Shown: piece after piece, positions 33,357 through 42,369 of the stretch
Layout of the letters: every line of letters starts with the position of its first letter
Position numbering within the stretch: position 1 is the stretch's first letter
Assembly: GCA_039027855.1 (NCBI GenBank)
Contig: JBCCJI010000010.1
Span: forward strand, 1 to 64,000
Length of the DNA stretch: 64,000 nucleotides
Direction of reading: 5' to 3'
DNA from: Thermohalobaculum sp039027855
GTDB lineage: Bacteria > Pseudomonadota > Alphaproteobacteria > Rhodobacterales > Rhodobacteraceae
Program-made: the position numbers and the translations under genes
The notes under the pieces: model-generated
The model's input: the letters and a program-made list of their open reading frames with translations, nothing else
Database searches by the model: none
Told to the model about the DNA's origin: nothing

Positions 33357-34979
33357 TCAGTGGCGGAAGTGGCGGCGGCCGACGAAGACCATCGCGAGGC
33401 CACGGGCATTTGCCGCCTCGATCACCTCGCCATCGCGGATCGAGCCGCCGGGCTGCACCACGGCCGTTGCCCCTGCCTCGGCCGCGGTAATCAGACCGTC
33501 GGCGAAGGGAAAGAACGCATCCGAGGCAACGACCGATCCCTCGGTCGCGGGCGCGGCGAGGCCCAGCGCCTCGGCCATGTCGCCGGCCTTGCGGGCCGCG
33601 ATGCGGGTGCTGTCCACCCGGCTCATCTGTCCCGCGCCGATGCCCACCGTCGCCTGCGCCCGGGCATAGACGATGGCGTTCGACTTCACATGCCGAGCGA
33701 TGGTCCAGGCAAAGGCCATGTCGGCCAGTTCCGCCTCGCTCGGCGGCCGCGCGGTGACCACCTTGGCGGTGGCGAGGCCCGGCCCCGCATCATCCATGTC
33801 CTGCACGAGGAACCCGCCCGAGACCTGGCGCAGATGCAAACGCCGGTCGGCGGTACTCGAGCCGCGCGGAACCTCGCCCGTAATCAGAACGCGCAGGTCC
33901 CGCTTGGCGCCGAAGATCCGCCGCGCGCCCGCATCGACGCCGGGCGCGATCACCACCTCGGTAAAGATCCGGCAGACTGCGTCGGCGGCGGCGGCATCGA
34001 TCGGGCGATTGAAGGCGACGATCCCCCCAAAGGCCGATGTCCGATCGCAGTCATAGGCTTTCTGATAGGCCTCGGCGAGCGTTTCGCCGAGCGCCACGCC
34101 GCAGGGGTTGGCGTGCTTGACGATGACGCAGGCGGCCTGATCACGGCCGAGATCGGACACCAGCTCAAAGGCCGCATCCGTATCGTTGATGTTGTTGTAG
34201 CTGAGCGCCTTGCCCTGCATCTGCTCGGCCGTGCCGACGCCGGGGCGTGCGTCCTCGTCGCGATAAAACGCCGCCGCCTGATGCGGGTTCTCGCCATAAC
34301 GCAGCGACGCCGCCAGCTTGCCCGCAATCACCCGGCGCCGGGGCATCGCCTGGCCCGCATGGCGCGCCATCCAGCCCGACACCGCGGCATCATAGGCGGC
34401 GGTGCGTGCATAGGCGATGGCGGCCAAACCCGTGCGCGTCGCCTGCGAGAGCCCGCCACTCGACGCGATCTCCTCGGCCACGGCGCGATAGTCCTCGGGG
34501 TCGGTGACGACGGCCACATGGGCGTGGTTCTTGGCCGCCGAACGCAGCATGGCCGGACCGCCGATATCGATGTTCTCGACCAGTTCGGCCGGCCCGGCAC
34601 CGCGCGCGATGGTCGCCTCGAAGGGGTAGAGATTGACCACCACCAGATCGATGGGCTCGATCCCGTGCTCGCTCGCCGCTGCCATATGGCCGGCATTGTC
34701 TCGGTCGGCCAACAAGGCGCCATGGATCGCCGGATGCAACGTCTTCACCCGGCCGTCCATCATCTCAGGAAAGCCCGTGACATCCGCCACGTCGGTAACG
34801 GCGAGCCCGGCCTCGCGCATCAACGCCGCCGTGCCGCCGGTCGAAAGCAGCGCCACCCCGGCCTCCGCCAACAGGGTGGCGAAATCGACGATCCCGTGCT
34901 TGTCAGAGACCGAGATGAGCGCCCGGCGGATGGGGCGATGCCCGGCCGATGTGTCGGCAGGCGTGACAGGATCGGGCAC
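33357..34979 (-). CDS. purH: Bifunctional AICAR formyltransferase/IMP cyclohydrolase
   Basis: Catalyses the last two steps of IMP synthesis. The N-terminal cyclohydrolase domain has RRALISVSDKHGIVDFA, LLSTGGTAALMREAGLAVTD, TGFPEMMDGRVKTLHPAIHG and VVNLYPFEATIARG. The formyltransferase domain has LRYGENPHQAAAFY, SYNNINDTDAAFELV, VIVKHANPCGVA, SNAIVYA, RVDSTRIAARKA and SDAFFPFADGL. GTG 34979 has GAGG five bases upstream and gives 540 residues; ATG 35012 would add 11 but lacks a ribosome binding site. It lies downstream of rsmB on the same strand, a common alphaproteobacterial order. Confidence 0.96.
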   Translation of the reverse strand: MPDPVTPADTSAGHRPIRRALISVSDKHGIVDFATLLAEAGVALLSTGGTAALMREAGLAVTDVADVTGFPEMMDGRVKTLHPAIHGALLADRDNAGHMAAASEHGIEPIDLVVVNLYPFEATIARGAGPAELVENIDIGGPAMLRSAAKNHAHVAVVTDPEDYRAVAEEIASSGGLSQATRTGLAAIAYARTAAYDAAVSGWMARHAGQAMPRRRVIAGKLAASLRYGENPHQAAAFYRDEDARPGVGTAEQMQGKALSYNNINDTDAAFELVSDLGRDQAACVIVKHANPCGVALGETLAEAYQKAYDCDRTSAFGGIVAFNRPIDAAAADAVCRIFTEVVIAPGVDAGARRIFGAKRDLRVLITGEVPRGSSTADRRLHLRQVSGGFLVQDMDDAGPGLATAKVVTARPPSEAELADMAFAWTIARHVKSNAIVYARAQATVGIGAGQMSRVDSTRIAARKAGDMAEALGLAAPATEGSVVASDAFFPFADGLITAAEAGATAVVQPGGSIRDGEVIEAANARGLAMVFVGRRHFRH

Positions 34980-35131
34980 GGTGACCTCTACGGCAGCTTC
35001 GCGTTGCAGCATTGCCGCGAACCGGGGATGCGTGCCAGCCCTTCTGAGGTCGCGTGGCGGCCGAAGCGCCGCCTGGCGCGGTCAAACCGGCGTCATCGAG
35101 CCGCGTCATACCTCCCACGACGCAACCGATC

Positions 35132-36547
35132 TCACGTCCGGTGAAAGCGCGCGGCGAAGAAACCGTCGAGCCCACCGATTTCGGGCAGCATGGAGGGCAA
35201 AGTGCGCAGATGCCCCTCGGCGTCGACGGCCACAGGCGGCAGGTCGTACAGATCGGCGCTGATCGGCGTTGCGTGCAGACCCGCTTCCAGGGCAGTGGCG
35301 ATCTGCGCCTCACCCTCGGCGCGGAACAGTGAGCAGGTGGCATAGACCATCACGCCGCCCGGCCTTAGCCAGGACGCGGCCTTGCCGATCAACGCCGCCT
35401 GCAGGGCGGTCAGGGCGTCGAGGCTCGCGGGATCGAAGCGGTGCGGCAGGTCAGGATGGCGCCTGATTGTGCCGGTTGCGCTACAGGGCGCGTCAAGCAG
35501 CACGGCATCGAACGGGGCATGCGCCACCCAGTCGAAGGCATCCGCGACCACACAGTCGGCGGCGAGGCCGGTTCTCTCCAGGTTCTCGCGCAGCCGACCC
35601 ATGCGCTTTTCGCTGATGTCGAGCGCGGTCACCTGGGCGCCGGCGGCGGCAAGCTGCATGGTCTTGGCCCCCGGCGCCGCGCAGAGATCGAGCACGCGTT
35701 TGCCCGCGACATCGCCCAGCAGCCGCATCGGCAGGGCCGCAGCCGCGTCCTGCACCCACCAGGCGCCCGCGCGGTAGCCCGGCAGGCCGCTGATCTTCGG
35801 CCGGTTGCGCAGACGCAGCGTGCCCGAGGGCAGCAGCATCGCATCCAGTTCCTCGGCCAGGAGCTCGCCATCGCCGGCGTTGCGCGGCGTCAGATCATGC
35901 GCGGGCTGGAGGCGATGCGCGGTCAGGATCGCACGGGCGGTCTCGGCACCCCAATCCTCAACCAGTCGGTCGGACAACCATCTGGGCGCGTCAGAGAGCG
36001 GGTCACGTGCGCCGCCACCACCAGAGCCAGCATCAACCGCCGGAGCCCGGCTTGCGGCGAGCCGACGGCCAACGGCGTTGATCAGGCCCGAGAGCCGCAC
36101 CGCCTGTTGGATCGACTGAGCAAGACGTACGGCAGTGTCGACGGCGGCATGATCGGCGGTACCGGCAAGATCGATCTCAGCCGCCAGAATGCGCAGGATC
36201 TGCCGCCCCGGACCCGGGGGCGGGTCTTGGACAAAGGCAGAGAGCCGGTCGTCCAGCATCGGCAGGTGGCGCAGGACCAGATCGGCCAGACCATGTGCCT
36301 CGGCCCGAACGGCGGGGTCGAGATCGGCGATCTTCCCCTCGTCCATCAGGTGACCGCGTTCCAGCACACCCGTGACGAGCGTCAGTGCGCCCCGCCGGGC
36401 GGCGACGCCGGGGGCCTCCGCCCGTTTGCCCGATTGCCCGCCCGCGCCGCGCCCGCCTTTGCCGCGCCTTCCCGCGTCGCGCCCGTCCGAAGGGCCGCGC
36501 CTGCGCCGGCCGGCATCGGGGCGGCGCCCGGAAGTATCACCACTCAT
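35132..36547 (-). CDS. rsmB: 16S rRNA cytosine-C5 methyltransferase of the RsmB (Sun) family
   Basis: Methylates cytosine 967 of 16S rRNA in E. coli. The 471 residues begin with a basic, low-complexity stretch of 50, then a NusB-like domain (AARRGALTLVTGVLERGHLM...LILRILAAEIDLAGTADHAA type segments). The Rossmann methyltransferase follows with DLCAAPGAKTMQLAAAGAQV, VTALDISEKRMGRLRENLER, FDAVLLDAPCSATGTIRRHP holding the PC motif, and VYATCSLFRAEGE with the catalytic TC motif. The start ATG is at 36547. It sits between htpX and purH on the same strand. Confidence 0.9.
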   Translation of the reverse strand: MSGDTSGRRPDAGRRRRGPSDGRDAGRRGKGGRGAGGQSGKRAEAPGVAARRGALTLVTGVLERGHLMDEGKIADLDPAVRAEAHGLADLVLRHLPMLDDRLSAFVQDPPPGPGRQILRILAAEIDLAGTADHAAVDTAVRLAQSIQQAVRLSGLINAVGRRLAASRAPAVDAGSGGGGARDPLSDAPRWLSDRLVEDWGAETARAILTAHRLQPAHDLTPRNAGDGELLAEELDAMLLPSGTLRLRNRPKISGLPGYRAGAWWVQDAAAALPMRLLGDVAGKRVLDLCAAPGAKTMQLAAAGAQVTALDISEKRMGRLRENLERTGLAADCVVADAFDWVAHAPFDAVLLDAPCSATGTIRRHPDLPHRFDPASLDALTALQAALIGKAASWLRPGGVMVYATCSLFRAEGEAQIATALEAGLHATPISADLYDLPPVAVDAEGHLRTLPSMLPEIGGLDGFFAARFHRT

Positions 36548-36592
36548 ACTCGGTCCAGTCGGTTGGAGTGCAGGACGCTTGGGCGACGCGCC

Positions 36593-37639
36593 TCAGGCCC
36601 AGGGGTTGCGCCGCGACGGGCGCGCGCCGGTCGAGGGAATGCGCGATCGCGTCGTGCGCGGAGCGCTCTCCCCCGTCTGGCTAGCCGATGCACCGCCCCA
36701 TGGCGAGCCCTCGCCATCGGAGTGCGCACCGCCATTCCGTGCGCCGCCGGCCATCCCGTCACCAATCCCCCGGGCCGCGGCGATGCCGCCGCCACGCCCA
36801 CCCTCAGCCGCCTGCTGCTGCAGCGCCTCGATCCTGAGACGCGGATCAGGGTGGGTCGAGAACAGGCTGTCGAGGCCCCGGCGCGTCAGCGGGTTCATGA
36901 TGAACATATGCGCCGTCGCCGGGTTGCGCTCGGCGCTTTCCATCTCGGGCCGCGCACCGCCTGCGATCTTGGCCAGTGCCGAGGCGAGCCACAGCGGATT
37001 GCCGCAGATCTCGCCGCCCGCCCGGTCGGCCGCGTACTCCCGCGTCCGGCTGATCAGCGACTGGATGATCATGGCGGCAAAGGGTGCGGCGATCGCGGCG
37101 AGGATCACGCCGACAAAACCCAGCGGATTGCGGTTGCCCGAGCTCGAGCCGAAGAAGAAGGCAAAATTGGCGAGCATCGACAGGGCACCGCCGATGGTGG
37201 CCGCGATGGTCATGATCAGGGTGTCGCGGTTCTGGATGTGCGCAAGCTCATGCGCCACGACACCCGCCACCTCTTCGCGGTTCAACCGCTGCATCAGACC
37301 CGTGGTGACCGCGACCGCCGCATTACCCGGGTCGCGTCCGGTCGCGAAAGCGTTGGGCTGCGCGTCCTCGATCACGTAGAGGGCGGGCATCGGCAGATCG
37401 GCTTTGCGGCACATCTCCTCGGTCATGCGCCAGAGATCGGGCGCCGTCTGGCGGCTGACAGCGCGGGCATTGTGCATCCGCAGCACCGCCTTGTCCGAAT
37501 TCCACCAAGCCCAGGCGTTCATGCCGAGCGCCAGCACCAGCGCAATGATCGCCCCCGCGCCACCGGCGATCAGGAACCCAGCGCCAAGGAACAGCGCCGT
37601 CATCGCGGCCAGCAGGAAGGCCGTCTTGCCGTAACCCAT
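36593..37639 (-). CDS. htpX: Membrane zinc metalloprotease HtpX
   Basis: Inner-membrane protease of family M48 that degrades damaged membrane proteins. The 348 residues have two N-terminal membrane segments (LLAAMTALFLGAGFLIAGGA, GAIIALVLALGMNAWAWW), the zinc motif HELAHIQNRD, two further hydrophobic stretches, and the third zinc ligand in EYAADRAGGE. A low-complexity tail of about 60 residues follows. The second of two ATG codons (37639) was chosen because AGGAGG is five bases upstream. In many bacteria htpX is heat-induced. DUF1674 lies just upstream, in the opposite direction. Confidence 0.95.
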   Translation of the reverse strand: MGYGKTAFLLAAMTALFLGAGFLIAGGAGAIIALVLALGMNAWAWWNSDKAVLRMHNARAVSRQTAPDLWRMTEEMCRKADLPMPALYVIEDAQPNAFATGRDPGNAAVAVTTGLMQRLNREEVAGVVAHELAHIQNRDTLIMTIAATIGGALSMLANFAFFFGSSSGNRNPLGFVGVILAAIAAPFAAMIIQSLISRTREYAADRAGGEICGNPLWLASALAKIAGGARPEMESAERNPATAHMFIMNPLTRRGLDSLFSTHPDPRLRIEALQQQAAEGGRGGGIAAARGIGDGMAGGARNGGAHSDGEGSPWGGASASQTGESAPRTTRSRIPSTGARPSRRNPWA

Positions 37640-37747
37640 CATCGCCTCCTCGACCCGATCGTCGCATGTCTGTCGTGCCGGCCCATTCGCCGTTGCGACT
37701 GCGCCTGCCTGCGCCCTATGTCAGGGCGATGTGTGAGGGAGAGATAT

Positions 37748-38008
37748 ATGACCAGCGAGGCGAGCCCCAAGGACCCCGGGTCGGAAACCACGCCCGAGAG
37801 CACCGGCGACACGACCGACGCGGCGCGGGTCGAGCGCATCGCCTCGGCCGCCCGCCGGGCCCTGGCCGAGGCCGAGGCCCGCCGCGCCCGCGCGCTCGAA
37901 GAGGGTGAGGAGGCCGCTCTCCCGCGTGAGATCGGCGGCCGTGAAAATGGCCCCGACGCCACCCGATACGGCGACTGGGAGAAGAAGGGCATCGCCATCG
38001 ACTTCTGA
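37748..38008 (+). CDS. DUF1674 protein (SDHAF4-like)
   Basis: An 86-residue protein ending in REIGGRENGPDATRYGDWEK KGIAIDF, the hallmark of DUF1674. Its eukaryotic relative SDHAF4 helps assemble succinate dehydrogenase. The first 60 residues are charged and disordered, with an Ala-, Arg- and Glu-rich helix. ATG 37748 follows GAGGGAGAG. A very long open frame in the same phase runs through here from 35441, but only this end is coding. It is divergent from htpX, a layout seen in other Rhodobacterales. Confidence 0.88.
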   Translation: MTSEASPKDPGSETTPESTGDTTDAARVERIASAARRALAEAEARRARALEEGEEAALPREIGGRENGPDATRYGDWEKKGIAIDF

Positions 38009-38042
38009 CCGGCTTCGTCGGCGCAGCGGGGCGCGCGCAGCG

Positions 38043-38930
38043 TCAGGTCTGCACCAAAAGCGGGGGCACGGCCTCGGCCTCCAGCCGCAGCAGACGGCGA
38101 TACGCGGCGTCGGGCAAGACCTCGACACCGTCCAGCCTCAGCACACGGCGAAGGCTAGCCAGCATCGGATCACGCATCACGCCGCCCAACGCGCGATTAA
38201 GCGCCGCGATCTGCCCCCAGGACATCGAGGCGCGGGTGACGAAAGGCAGCCCCGGCGCCGGCGGGGTGACGCCGATCACCGAAACCGCGCCTTTCAGCGC
38301 TGGCCGCGCGTCGCCGATCAGCGCCCAGGTCACGCAGTCCACCGCCGCCAGACTGGCGCGACCCGCGGCGACCGCGCAGACCGAGGCGTGATGGCTGCCA
38401 GTCGTCAACACCCGCTCGGGCCGGCAACCGGGCACCATGGCCATGGCGCGGCGGAGCGCCAGATGCCCCGATTGCGAACTCGCCTCATTGATCGCGACCG
38501 GGCCCGCCAAGGCCGCGGCGAGATTGCCAGGCCTGCCCGCTCCCCGACCCGCAGAGCCGAGCAGAACCGAGCGATAGGCCGCGCCCGCACAACCCGGCGC
38601 GCGATAGCGCGGCGTGGCCACCAGCCTGACCGCGGCTGGGGGCATTTTCGCATAAGGCAGACCGCAGATCTGCGTCAGCACGAGCTCTGGCCGTGTCGCG
38701 AGCGCTTGCGGCTCGACCCCTCTCTCCCGCCTGGCGGGCAGCACCACGCCCTCGCGCGCGGCGGCGGTCACCAGCGCTGACCAAAGCGCATCATGGGCAT
38801 CGCCCAGCCACGGCAGATCGTACATCGGCAGGCCACCCGCCGGCGCCCCGCGACCCGCCCCGCCGCCAGCCCCTCCACCGGCTCCGCCTGGCGAGATAGG
38901 CTCGACCCCATCAGTTGGGCGATCCGACAT
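38043..38930 (-). CDS. PhnD-like phosphate/phosphonate-binding-type protein without signal peptide
   Basis: A 295-residue protein resembling the periplasmic-binding-protein type 2 fold of PhnD. Seen are GLPMYDLPWLGDAHDALWSA, PELVLTQICGLPYAK, INEASSQSGHLALRRAM, TGSHHASVCAVAAGRASLAA and VDCVTWALI; the last two are typical of substrate-binding proteins that receive phosphate-like ligands. The N-terminus is Gly/Ala-rich and disordered, without a signal peptide or lipobox. No permease or ATPase gene is near. It may therefore act in the cytoplasm as a sensor or ligand-binding protein. ATG 38930 is the first start. Confidence 0.7.
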   Translation of the reverse strand: MSDRPTDGVEPISPGGAGGGAGGGAGRGAPAGGLPMYDLPWLGDAHDALWSALVTAAAREGVVLPARRERGVEPQALATRPELVLTQICGLPYAKMPPAAVRLVATPRYRAPGCAGAAYRSVLLGSAGRGAGRPGNLAAALAGPVAINEASSQSGHLALRRAMAMVPGCRPERVLTTGSHHASVCAVAAGRASLAAVDCVTWALIGDARPALKGAVSVIGVTPPAPGLPFVTRASMSWGQIAALNRALGGVMRDPMLASLRRVLRLDGVEVLPDAAYRRLLRLEAEAVPPLLVQT

Positions 38931-39130
38931 GATCCCTCGCGGCGCTTGTTATCGGGCCCGGCACACTACAACAGGACAGCGGGCCTACCAGCAATGCGGT
39001 CCGTCCCGAGCCGGATCGTGCCGTCCGCGTGTGCCCCACCTCGTGGCGTGATCCATGGCGGCGGGAAGTCCGCGGGTGGATGGTCAAAGCCGACCATGGC
39101 CGAAGACGGATACAGAGGACGGATGTGGCG

Positions 39131-40069
39131 ATGAGCGATCCGGCGACAGCGCCACATGCGCGGGGCGACGGGCCGAAGGGGCGGCTGGCGTTGCTGCACG
39201 ATGCGCCGGCGCTTTTGCTGACACTGACAGCCCTGTTCTGGGCGGGTAACGCCATCGCCGGCCAGCTGGCGCGTGACCAGATCCAGCCCTTCACGCTCGT
39301 GCTCATCCGCTGGCTCGCCGTGGCCGCGATCCTCTGGCCGCTCTACGGCCACGAGGTGCGCGCCTACTGGCATGTGGCGCGGCCCAAGCTGCTGCGCATC
39401 GTGCTGATGGCGACGCTCGGCTTCACCTGTTTCAACGCGCTCTTCTATGTGGCCTCGCTCAGCACGACGGCGGTCAACATCGGGATTCTACAGGGCTCGA
39501 TGCCGGTGTTCGTGCTGATCGGCTGCGCGCTCGCCTTCGGTGATCGGGTGCGCCCCGTGCAGGCGGCCGGCGTCGCGCTGACGCTGGTGGGCGTGGTTCT
39601 GGTGGCGACGGGGGGCGATCTGGCGGCGATGATCGAGAGCGGGATCAACCCGGGCGACGGCGTCATGCTCGCAGCCTGCGTCCTCTACTCGTTCTACACT
39701 CTCGCACTCCGCGGTCGGCCCGACATGCCGGGGCGCGCCTTCTTCACCCTCATGTGCATGATCGCGGCCGTTGCCGCGATCCCCTTCGCCGCGGGCGAGG
39801 CGCTGGTCACCGGCGGGCAATGGCCAACGCTCGAGGGCTGGGCCGTCGCGGCCTATGTCGCGGTCTTCCCTTCCTGCCTCGCGCAGCTTTTCTTCCTGCG
39901 CGGGGTTGATCTGATCGGACCGGGCCGGGCCGGCGTCTACATCAACCTCGTCCCGGTCTTTGCGGCGATCCTGGCGGTGGTCTTGCTCGGGCAACCCTTC
40001 TTCACGCATCACGCCGTGGCGCTCGTCCTGGTCCTTGGGGGCATCTGGCTGGCCCAGCGGCCGGGATAA
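39131..40069 (+). CDS. DMT-superfamily transporter, EamA type
   Basis: A 312-residue membrane transporter with about ten hydrophobic segments in two EamA repeats. The first includes PALLLTLTALFWAGNAIAGQ, FTLVLIRWLAVAAILWPLY and AVNIGILQGSMPVFVLIGCA; the second ends with SCLAQLFFLRGVDLIGPGRA, VYINLVPVFAAILAVVLLGQ and AVALVLVLGGIWLAQ. Such proteins export metabolites or amino acids; the substrate cannot be read from sequence. ATG 39131 begins MSDPATAPH. It is convergent with the chemotaxis receptor. Confidence 0.88.
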   Translation: MSDPATAPHARGDGPKGRLALLHDAPALLLTLTALFWAGNAIAGQLARDQIQPFTLVLIRWLAVAAILWPLYGHEVRAYWHVARPKLLRIVLMATLGFTCFNALFYVASLSTTAVNIGILQGSMPVFVLIGCALAFGDRVRPVQAAGVALTLVGVVLVATGGDLAAMIESGINPGDGVMLAACVLYSFYTLALRGRPDMPGRAFFTLMCMIAAVAAIPFAAGEALVTGGQWPTLEGWAVAAYVAVFPSCLAQLFFLRGVDLIGPGRAGVYINLVPVFAAILAVVLLGQPFFTHHAVALVLVLGGIWLAQRPG

Positions 40070-40139
40070 CGCTCACGCTGGCCGCCCGACGTGCTGCTCC
40101 GACGTTGAGGCCTACGCTGCCTCGCTCAAGCTGCATTGC

Positions 40140-42185
40140 TCAGGCCGCCCGGGACAGCGTGTCCTCGGCACATGTCTCTGGGTTCGTCCCGCCCGCACTC
40201 GCGCCTGCACTTGCGCCCGTACTTGCGCCCGTACTCGCGACCAGCCGGTTAAGCGCTTCGGCCTCGAGCGCGAGATCGTTGGCCTTCTCGGCCGTGGTGC
40301 CGGACACTGCGGTATTGGCTTCAATCACATCGCTCAGCGCCGTGATCGAGGCGTTGATTTCCGAGGTCCCGGCATCCTGCTCGCGCATCATCCCGGCGAT
40401 ATCCTCGACCAGGCCCGCGGTCTTTCGGATCTCGGGGATCAGGTGGTCGAGCTGCTCGCCCGCCTCTCCGGCCGCCCGCATCGTCTGACCCGATAGCGAC
40501 GAGATCTCGGTGGCCGCGCGCTGGCTGCGCTCGGCGAGATGGCGCACCTCCAATGCGACGACGGCAAAGCCCTTGCCGTGCGGTCCGGCCCGCGCGGCCT
40601 CGACCGCGGCGTTCAGCGCCAAAAGATCGGTCTGGCGCGCGATCTCTTTGATGACGGCGATGCGCTCGACGATCTCGCGCATGGCATCGACCGCGCCACG
40701 CACGGCAGCGCCGGACTGCGTCGCCCTTTCCGCCACGCTATGGGCCGCCTTCTCGGTCTCGCGGGCGCTGTCTCTCACCCGGCGCACCGAGGCCGACATC
40801 TGCTCGATGGCGCTCGATGCCTTCTGGGCCGAGCTGGCCTGCGCATCGCCGCCATCGCGCAGTTTCCCGGCGAGGCCCAACATCTCGCCCGATACCGTCG
40901 CCACGCTCTCGGCGCCCGTTCGGGCCTTGGTCAGCACCCGGTAAAGCCGCGCTGTCATCTCGCGCTCACTCTCGTAGATCTTTGCCCTGAAGTTGCCGAG
41001 GGCGCTGACAAGCTGCGCCACCTCGTGCAGATCCCAGGGCTCCGGCTCGATATCCACAGCCATGTCGCCCGAAGCCAGGGCGTCGAGGGCCGTCGTCGTC
41101 TTTTGCATCCGCGCGACCAGGCGGTGCTGCAAGTGGCGGATGATCGCAAGCGCCACGGCAACGACGGCCAGCGTCAGCGCCAGGTTGACGATCAGCCCGG
41201 CCAATGCGGCGTCCAGGCGATCGCGCCAATAGGCGTTCAGCGTCGCGCCAGCCTGTTCGGAAAGCCCAGCCATGTGATCGAGGGCCGCGTTCGATCGCTC
41301 GAAAAACGCATCGAAGGCCAGCGGATAAGCCGGCGTTGTGCCCGGTGCCACACCCGTCGCTGCGGCCCGGCGCGACGCGTCGAGCATCGCCTCCGTGAGG
41401 TTCGCGTAATCGCGAAAATAGAGGGTTTGGCCGGTCTCGATTGCGGCCGCCAGATCGTCAGGCATCTCGGTGAAAGCAAGTGCCTTCTGCATCGCTTCCC
41501 AGGCGGTCTCGGCCCGCGCCGTATCCACCGCGACAAGGCTGCGCGCCTCCAGGCCGAGCGCCTCGCCCTTCAGCACGGCGATGGCGAAGTACGTCCGCGC
41601 GCGGCCACCATACTCGCGAATCTCCCAGGTACGCTCGCGCACGGCGCGCAGCGCATCGCTGTCCCGCGACAGGACGTCGTTCGCCGGCATCAGCAGTGCC
41701 GAGGCGCTTTTCATGCGGGCGATCTCGCGCTTCAGCGCCCAGGGGATGGCCTCAGCCCGCTCACCATCGCGTGCGCTGCGGGGCAGTGACAGCATGGCGT
41801 CCACTTCGCGCCTCAAGCGGTCGATCGTCCGGAACGACCGCTCCGCCGCGGTGAGCAAGGCGACCGTTTCCTGGGTCGGATCGGCCTTGGCCCGCGTCAG
41901 GGATGCCTCGAACCGCGTCGCCGCCAGGGCCCGCTGATCATCGATCAGGGCGCGAAAGGCATCCGGCACCGGGTCGGCCAGCGACAGCGCCACCTGGGTG
42001 ACGCTGCGCTCGAACGACAGGGCGACGGTACCGGCCGACCAGTCGGTATCCACCGCATTCGCGGCGGCCATGGCCGAGACCTGCCGATACTCCTGAAACG
42101 CCCGCCAACTGGACACGGCATAGCCCAGCACGGCGAACAGGCTGACCGTGAGAAGCGCAACCATGATGAGCCTGGAAATCGACAT
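40140..42185 (-). CDS. Methyl-accepting chemotaxis protein
   Basis: A 681-residue receptor. A first membrane segment (LIMVALLTVSLFAVLGYAVS), a long periplasmic helical sensor of about 310 residues, a second segment (LAGLIVNLALTLAVVAVALA) and a HAMP region precede the signalling domain. The signalling tip reads AVIKEIARQTDLLALNAAVE AARAGPHGKGFAVVALEVR, followed by HLAERSQRAATEISSL. The C-terminus is low-complexity with repeated GAS units and lacks the CheR-binding pentapeptide. ATG 42185 follows a GGGGGT stretch. No che genes are nearby. The ligand is unknown. Confidence 0.93.
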   Translation of the reverse strand: MSISRLIMVALLTVSLFAVLGYAVSSWRAFQEYRQVSAMAAANAVDTDWSAGTVALSFERSVTQVALSLADPVPDAFRALIDDQRALAATRFEASLTRAKADPTQETVALLTAAERSFRTIDRLRREVDAMLSLPRSARDGERAEAIPWALKREIARMKSASALLMPANDVLSRDSDALRAVRERTWEIREYGGRARTYFAIAVLKGEALGLEARSLVAVDTARAETAWEAMQKALAFTEMPDDLAAAIETGQTLYFRDYANLTEAMLDASRRAAATGVAPGTTPAYPLAFDAFFERSNAALDHMAGLSEQAGATLNAYWRDRLDAALAGLIVNLALTLAVVAVALAIIRHLQHRLVARMQKTTTALDALASGDMAVDIEPEPWDLHEVAQLVSALGNFRAKIYESEREMTARLYRVLTKARTGAESVATVSGEMLGLAGKLRDGGDAQASSAQKASSAIEQMSASVRRVRDSARETEKAAHSVAERATQSGAAVRGAVDAMREIVERIAVIKEIARQTDLLALNAAVEAARAGPHGKGFAVVALEVRHLAERSQRAATEISSLSGQTMRAAGEAGEQLDHLIPEIRKTAGLVEDIAGMMREQDAGTSEINASITALSDVIEANTAVSGTTAEKANDLALEAEALNRLVASTGASTGASAGASAGGTNPETCAEDTLSRAA

Positions 42186-42282
42186 CAGGACCCCCCGCAG
42201 CCGGGCCTCACTGCCCGTGCCGGGCATCCTTGCCGTTAATCGTCAACAATCCCCGAAGGCGAGGGCGAAGGGCGCGCGTGCA

Positions 42283-42321
42283 AACAAGAAAGGCCCGGTG
42301 CCTGCGGAGACACCGGGCCTT
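42283..42321 (-). terminator. Terminator of the liv-type operon
   Basis: On the minus strand AAGGCCCGGTG pairs with CACCGGGCCTT (42290-42321) around a ten-base loop and is followed by TCTTGTTTG. It lies 49 bases past the stop of the last gene of the operon (42370). Confidence 0.8.
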
Positions 42322-42369
42322 AGGATGTCGAACACTGCCACGAGCGGTCTCGCTCGGCGCGTGCGGCGC

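Noticed and set aside
33360..35144. 594-codon plus-strand frame
   Set aside because: Antisense to purH, which is clearly coding.
35441..37747. 855-codon plus-strand frame
   Set aside because: Antisense to rsmB and htpX; only its last 86 codons (37748-38008) are a real gene.
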